From Ferrimonas gelatinilytica (GTDB taxonomy: Bacteria > Pseudomonadota > Gammaproteobacteria > Enterobacterales > Shewanellaceae), in the NCBI RefSeq assembly GCF_039544205.1, contig NZ_BAABLF010000011.1, positions 21,310-85,309 of the forward strand: a stretch of 64,000 bases of DNA, in the 5' to 3' direction. Below the pieces are notes generated by a model, which saw only the letters and a list, made by a program, of their open reading frames with translations, did not search any database and was not told the DNA's origin. Positions within the stretch are counted from its first letter, which is position 1. Each line of letters begins with the position of its first letter. The position numbers and the translations under genes are program-made. Of this stretch, positions 60,501 to 64,000 are shown piece after piece.

Positions 60501-60761
60501 GTTATCGACGCCGGCGGGCAGGGGTTCATTGAGCTGGCGGTGAAGCTGTGCCTTGCGCTGTTCGAACTGTTGCATCTGTTGGCGCAGCTGATCGGTCTGT
60601 TGCTGAACGTTTTTATGCTGCTCCTGCCACTGCTCCAGCGTCAGGGATGGGCTTTGTTGGGGGTCGAGGGAGAGTAGGCGTCGTTCCAGGGAAAACGCCG
60701 AACTGGCCTGGCTCGCGGGCACGAGCAGGAGGGTCAACAGACAGAGCAGAATGCGCCACAT
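57582..60761 (-). CDS. mscM: Mechanosensitive channel, MscM/MscK type
   Basis: 1059 residues (E. coli MscM 1107). Signal peptide (LLCLLTLLLVPASQAS), a long periplasmic coiled-coil region at about 40-420 rich in Gln/Leu, then about 11 membrane helices. The MscS core is at the C-terminus (TVGLGFGLQEIFANFISGLI; FEKPIRIGDTVTIRDLSGTV; RKEIIVPNKAFI). It opens under membrane tension to release solutes. The psd-mscM arrangement matches E. coli, which favours MscM over MscK. The ATG at 60761 is preferred to an upstream TTG. Confidence 0.9.
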   Translation of the reverse strand: MWRILLCLLTLLLVPASQASSAFSLERRLLSLDPQQSPSLTLEQWQEQHKNVQQQTDQLRQQMQQFEQRKAQLHRQLNEPLPAGVDNDQPISQQQSWIHSQLQELKSSAESLRQLQQQVRLRLSQLPEIEESAHQQLVLAQGMSDQDGLASARQAYFSALLTLMQLEHQSLPQDLELISLRQRLVQSQQTSLELKLTQLNRRAEAERRKQSETALRENPARAPERERDPRLSRLSEENAHLARSLAKLNGQIESISQSLLQAEQRYKSQSSELNETREQLEWGDASARFGSTLIRRLNQLERQPEGIDTTSALSNSRLQRYDYERQLEQLQRGMDDPSEVTHELHQRQQELLIQLIEGHERLVVELTRLKLQQQELATLQSNFKQLITEYLFWLPNAPVLSADTLKNFSLSLSWLTDPKRFEELSQAMQSQQAAWSWWLLLLVLMIVLLDLLQRPYQQRRKRHAQYIGNVTRDRFSDSLRALLLALLFGLLPMLPLWLAGAIWLHNEEFAFANALGQGVLALSLVLQLYLWVRLLTHPEGLLVAHFRRHPPLVAKLNKLLFKVHLIAAPLMALLAITEALDLPLLTTSLGRISFILLCLLTSYSFRRLAALSREYHEHHSKTDINQRMLERLIWLTLFVVPLIALVLAWRGYYYSAQQLLGQAQITVTAAIAFLLIYLMIKRWMLIERRRLQFELAKARRAEVLAMREREKSEGQGSTSAEGQLDFDDSQLDLDTISSQSLGLIRSLMFLSFAMTLLALWSQTHPAMFSFLDGITLYSSGQMVGGIEQAVPITLKSLVTALVIGAFTWMIARNLPGLLELMLLQRLELSPGTGFAVSTVSKYLVYMIGIVAVFSTLGLAWSKMQWLIAALTVGLGFGLQEIFANFISGLIILFEKPIRIGDTVTIRDLSGTVSKIQIRATTIVDWDRKEIIVPNKAFITEQLVNWSLSDAITRVILKVSVARDSDPALVEAALHQAVQESPHSLSQPEPEIYFGGFGTHTQDFEVRAYADEMGKRWPLRHDLHMRITAKFREKGIVLAYPQMDLHLAPQEIKESGLVRN

Positions 60762-60935
60762 GGTGATCAACTTAGACTAGAGGCGAGGAAAACGGCGCAA
60801 GTGTAGCGGAGAAAGAGGGGGGTGACTATCGCTTCTCAATGAAAAATAGAGCCGTAACAGCGAATTAGCCGGAATAAGCGGGACGGAGGGTAAACAAGAC
60901 AGCCGGGCCGCTGTTCGGCGACCCGGCCAGGGGGC

Positions 60936-61808
60936 TCAGCGAGGTTGGCAGTGAGCCATGGGGCGGCCGAGGCGAGTCTGTGCATCCTGGGTGAACACAT
61001 CGTCGAATTGGGCCAGCATCCCCTTGCCGAAGCAGGCGACGACGGTACTGCCGAGTTTAAATCGACCCATCTCTTCACCCTTGGCTAGGCGGATCGCCTG
61101 GTCACCATCGGTAGGATAATCCCAAGCCATCACCTGACCACCAGTGGGAGGGGTAACGGTTCCGGCCCAGACGGTTTCGATGCTGGCAACAATGGTCGCC
61201 CCCACCAGCACCATGGCCATGGGACCATGGGCGGTCTCAAACAGGGTAACCACCCGCTCATTCCGGGCGAACAGTCTCGGAACATTGGCCGCAGTCAGGG
61301 GGTTAACGGAAAATAGGTCACCGGGGACGTAGATCATCCGCGTCAGCACCCCGTCACAGGGCATGTGAATGCGATGGTAGTCCTGCGGAGAGAGGTAGAT
61401 AGTGGTGAAGTGCCCCTCTTTGAAGGCCTCGGCATCGCTGTCGTGGCCACCCAGCAACTCCTGGAGGCCGAAATCATGGCCTTTCGCCTGGATCAGTCGA
61501 TCATCCACGATGGGCCCCAGTTGGCTCACCCGGCCATCGACCGGCTGCAGCAGGTTGTGCTCACCCTCGGCTAACGGCCGCAGCCCCGGCTTGAGTTCAC
61601 GGGTGAAGAAGTCGTTGAAGGTTTTGAAGGCCTTCGGATCCTCGATCAAGGCTTCCTGCATATTGATGCCGTACTGACGGATGAACCACTTGATAAAGGC
61701 GGTGGTCAGCGGGCCGGCCTCTGAGGCGGCAAATTTTCCTACCAGGCGGGAGACCGCATGCTTGGGCAGGATGTACTGGAGTTGAATTTTCAATTTGTCC
61801 AGGGACAC
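60936..61808 (-). CDS. psd: Phosphatidylserine decarboxylase proenzyme
   Basis: 290 residues. The self-cleavage site LGST is in GRFKLGSTVVACFGKG near the C-terminus, generating the pyruvoyl group on the alpha chain. Further marks are FNDFFTRELKPGLRP, YLSPQDYHRIHMPCDG and ARNERVVTLFET. It makes phosphatidylethanolamine at the inner membrane. rsgA lies 15 bases upstream and mscM follows, a conserved cluster. Confidence 0.96.
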   Translation of the reverse strand: MSLDKLKIQLQYILPKHAVSRLVGKFAASEAGPLTTAFIKWFIRQYGINMQEALIEDPKAFKTFNDFFTRELKPGLRPLAEGEHNLLQPVDGRVSQLGPIVDDRLIQAKGHDFGLQELLGGHDSDAEAFKEGHFTTIYLSPQDYHRIHMPCDGVLTRMIYVPGDLFSVNPLTAANVPRLFARNERVVTLFETAHGPMAMVLVGATIVASIETVWAGTVTPPTGGQVMAWDYPTDGDQAIRLAKGEEMGRFKLGSTVVACFGKGMLAQFDDVFTQDAQTRLGRPMAHCQPR

Positions 61809-61822
61809 GGAACTTTCCTTTG

Positions 61823-62875
61823 TTACTTATCGTTGAGCGGATCGGCAAAGTGCCGCGTTGGTCGCTCAGACGCCATGGTTTCTAAGATACGATGATAATT
61901 GTCGAAGCGCTGCTGGCTGATTTCACCCTGTTCAACAGCCGTGCGAAGGGCACAGCCAGGATCGTCGCCATGTTTACAGTCACGGAATTTACAGCCCCCG
62001 AGGTAGGGACGAAACTCTTTGAAGCCCCAGGTGACCCGCTCCGGCGCCAGGTGCCAGAGAGCGAATTCGCGAACGCCGGGGGAGTCGATGAGCTCCCCGC
62101 CACTGGGAAAACGTAACAGCTTTGCGGTGGTGGTGGTGTGTTGTCCGAGACCGGAGTTCTCGGAGACGGCGCCGATGTCCAGCGCGGCTTCGGGCATCAG
62201 GGCGTTGATCAACGACGATTTACCCACGCCCGACTGACCAACGAAAATACTGGTGTTACCCGGAAGGCACTGCTGCAAGGCGGCAAGCCCCTCACCGGTC
62301 TCACTGGATACCAGGTGGATGGGATAGCCAATCGCCCGGTAGGGGGCCAGGATCCGGTCCACTTGAGTACGGGCTTCATCGTCCAGCAGGTCGACCTTGT
62401 TCAGCACCAGCACCGGTGGGATCTCGGTATCCTCTGCGGCAACCAGATAGCGGTCGATGATCTGGGACGACAGTTCCGGCACCACGGCGGAAACGATCAG
62501 GATCTGATCAATATTCGCCGCCACCACTTTGAGACCATCATAGTAATCCGGCCGCCGCAATTCACTGGTGCGAGGATGCACTGCCTCTACGACGCCAGCG
62601 ATCCCTGCCAAGGCTTCATTACCCTTGCGCCATTCGACGCGGTCGCCGACAACAATGCTGCCAATGGTGCGGCGCAAGTTACACCGATAGATCTCGCCAT
62701 CGCTGCTCTCCACGTCCGCATGCTGGCCGAAGCGACTCACGATCCGTCCGGCACACTGGGGCCCGAGGGCGTCGTTGTCCCATTGTGGCTCGTTTCGCTT
62801 GGTCAGTCGTTTATCCCGGTTCGCACGAACCCGACGCATCTGACCTTTGGTGAGTTTCTTCTTGCCCTTGCTCAC
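61823..62875 (-). CDS. rsgA: Small ribosomal subunit biogenesis GTPase RsgA
   Basis: 350 residues. Basic N-terminus (KGKKKLTKGQMRRVRANRDK), OB fold, then a circularly permuted GTPase: NKVDLL (G4) precedes the P-loop GQSGVGKSSLINAL and DSPGVREFAL (G3). The C-terminal zinc knuckle is GGCKFRDCKHGDDPGC. It checks late 30S maturation near the decoding centre. Divergent from orn, as in E. coli. Confidence 0.97.
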   Translation of the reverse strand: MSKGKKKLTKGQMRRVRANRDKRLTKRNEPQWDNDALGPQCAGRIVSRFGQHADVESSDGEIYRCNLRRTIGSIVVGDRVEWRKGNEALAGIAGVVEAVHPRTSELRRPDYYDGLKVVAANIDQILIVSAVVPELSSQIIDRYLVAAEDTEIPPVLVLNKVDLLDDEARTQVDRILAPYRAIGYPIHLVSSETGEGLAALQQCLPGNTSIFVGQSGVGKSSLINALMPEAALDIGAVSENSGLGQHTTTTAKLLRFPSGGELIDSPGVREFALWHLAPERVTWGFKEFRPYLGGCKFRDCKHGDDPGCALRTAVEQGEISQQRFDNYHRILETMASERPTRHFADPLNDK

Positions 62876-62961
62876 TGTGCTCCTGGCAAACCGTGTCTAA
62901 TGTAAAATAAAACCCGTATGATACCCCATTTTACCGGTAAAGCCCGAGACGAGAGGATTGG

Positions 62962-63507
62962 ATGGCTCAAGATCCCACGAATTTGATCTGGATTGATTTG
63001 GAGATGACTGGTCTGGATCCGGATCAGAACACCATCATCGAAATCGCCACGATAGTGACTGATAGCCAGTTAAAGGTGTTAGCCGAGGGCCCGGTGATCG
63101 CGATCCATCAATCCCAGTCCGAGCTGGACAAGATGGATGAGTGGAATCAGCGTACCCACGGGGGGAGTGGGCTCGTTGAACGGGTGCAGCACAGTCAGAT
63201 CGATCTTGTTGAGGCCGAGCGTCAGACCCTGGCGTTTCTGGAGCAGTGGGTCCCTCAGGGCGCATCCCCGATCTGTGGCAACAGCATTGCTCAGGATCGG
63301 AGATTCCTCGTCAAGTACATGCCTCAACTGGAATCCTACTTCCATTATCGCTACCTCGATGTCAGTACCATCAAAGAGTTGACTCGTCGTTGGAAGCCAG
63401 AGCTGCTGGAGCAGTTTAGTAAGTCCGGCTCACACCAGGCGCTGGATGATATTCGTGAATCGATCGCAGAGCTGGAGTTCTACCGGCAGACGGTTTTCAA
63501 AATTTAG
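62962..63507 (+). CDS. orn: Oligoribonuclease
   Basis: 181 residues, exactly the family length. DEDDh exonuclease motifs: IWIDLEMTGLD, ICGNSIAQDRRFL and SGSHQALDDIRESIAEL, with the conserved YLDVSTIKEL. It degrades 2-5-base RNA fragments and pGpG. GAGAGG precedes the ATG. Divergent from rsgA and upstream of tRNA-Gly. Confidence 0.98.
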   Translation: MAQDPTNLIWIDLEMTGLDPDQNTIIEIATIVTDSQLKVLAEGPVIAIHQSQSELDKMDEWNQRTHGGSGLVERVQHSQIDLVEAERQTLAFLEQWVPQGASPICGNSIAQDRRFLVKYMPQLESYFHYRYLDVSTIKELTRRWKPELLEQFSKSGSHQALDDIRESIAELEFYRQTVFKI

Positions 63508-63537
63508 CCAGTCGGCGCAAATTTCTCTTTTCGGGGG

Positions 63538-63570
63538 TTGCGGAGCAAAACGATTTGCTTATAATGCGCC
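63538..63570 (+). promoter_or_regulatory. Promoter of the tRNA-Gly operon
   Basis: TTGCGG at 63538-63543, 16 bases, then a perfect TATAAT at 63560-63565, followed by GCGCCC, a GC-rich discriminator typical of stringently controlled stable-RNA promoters. Confidence 0.75.
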
Positions 63571-63696
63571 CTCGCTGTTGAGGGGAAAACCCGTTGAGAG
63601 CGGCTGAAAAACGGATTGTACGACACTGACTCAGTACGGTTGGAGAGAGCAGCGCAACCTGCCTTGATAACCCTCAGAGTGGGGCGGCGACAAAAT

Positions 63697-63772
63697 GCGG
63701 CACTAGCTCAGTTGGTAGAGCGCAACCTTGCCAAGGTTGAGGTCACGAGTTCGAACCTCGTGTGCCGCTCCA
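63697..63772 (+). tRNA. tRNA-Gly(GCC), copy 1
   Basis: 76 bases. Acceptor stem GCGGCAC / GTGCCGC with discriminator T and encoded CCA. D-arm AGCTCAGTTGGTAGAGC. Anticodon arm CAACC-TTGCCAA-GGTTG with anticodon GCC. T-arm ACGAGTTCGAACCTCGT. Confidence 0.98.
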
Positions 63773-63900
63773 AATTCAAGTCTTCGCAAGAAGCGGTTCC
63801 GGTGTTGATTCGGGATGACAATGCAGCACTGACTCAGTGCGGTTGGAGAGAGCAGCGCAACCTGCCTTGATAATCACTCAGAGTGGGGCGGCGACAAAAT

Positions 63901-63976
63901 GCGGCACTAGCTCAGTTGGTAGAGCGCAACCTTGCCAAGGTTGAGGTCACGAGTTCGAACCTCGTGTGCCGCTCCA
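63901..63976 (+). tRNA. tRNA-Gly(GCC), copy 2
   Basis: Identical in sequence to the copy at 63697-63772, including anticodon GCC and the encoded CCA end. It is 204 bases downstream and probably part of the same transcript. Confidence 0.98.
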
Positions 63977-64000
63977 AATAGTTGACTTCAGGCTTGCCCC

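Larger units (their letters stand above)
63624..63976 (+). repeat. Tandem duplication of leader plus tRNA-Gly
   Basis: Two units (63624-63772 and 63827-63976). In each, CACTGACTCAGT(A/G)CGGTTGG, AGAGAGCAGCGCAACCTGCC and CAGAGTGGGGCGGCGACAAAA precede an identical tRNA. The leaders differ at a few positions and one indel. Further units may lie beyond the window. Confidence 0.85.

Overview
The window is chromosomal DNA from a GC-rich gammaproteobacterium. The gene orders prmA-dusB-fis, frdCAB, aroQ-accB-accC, dsbD-cutA-fxsA-dcuB-groESL, efp-epmA beside epmB, and mscM-psd-rsgA-orn followed by tRNA-Gly resemble the Shewanella/Ferrimonas group. The high GC favours a Ferrimonas-like host over Shewanella. 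This assignment is an inference from gene content and order, not from a database search.

Layout. 1-2.7 kb: the 5' part of a secreted ASH-domain protein and an MFS transporter. 2.7-8.7 kb: a YebC/YeeN-family regulator and two tandem, nearly identical TonB-dependent receptors with duplicated leaders and terminators. 8.9-12.5 kb: an AI-2E family permease, then fis, dusB and prmA on the minus strand. 12.7-19.5 kb: frdCAB, convergent with ravA-viaA, whose E. coli products act on fumarate reductase. 20-25 kb: a secreted subtilisin, then accC, accB, aroQ, arfB and a DUF2057 gene. 25.6-29.7 kb: a small secreted protein, a patatin-like lipase, a DUF2061 membrane protein under a strong Fur-box match, a LON-domain protein, and a CPA2 antiporter that overlaps it tail to tail. 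29.9-38.2 kb: dsbD, a frameshifted cutA, fxsA, dcuB, a MATE exporter and groES-groEL.

38.2-44.0 kb: a lower-GC integrative element of about 5.8 kb, inserted at the 3' end of groEL and bounded by 17-bp direct repeats. It carries a tyrosine integrase, a serine resolvase overlapping a ParB-like gene, a DUF3800 protein paired with a PD-(D/E)XK nuclease (candidate defence or cargo module), and a secreted protein with four 42-residue Cys-rich repeats. It also carries its own copy of the groEL downstream region and terminator.

44.3-63.5 kb: tandem DUF1254 proteins, several small envelope proteins, the EF-P lysylation genes (epmB, efp, epmA), a zinc-type ABC operon with a His-rich outer-membrane barrel but no ATPase gene, housekeeping genes and mscM-psd-rsgA-orn. 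Two identical tRNA-Gly(GCC) genes close the window.

Themes. Anaerobic fumarate respiration is prominent: frdCAB and dcuB each have a CRP-box match placed exactly for class II activation, and ravA-viaA lies next to frdB. A dispersed intergenic repeat of about 120-165 bp with a palindromic core occurs four times, each just downstream of a gene. Most coding calls rest on recognisable family motifs. Promoters, operators and mobile-element boundaries are pattern-based predictions.
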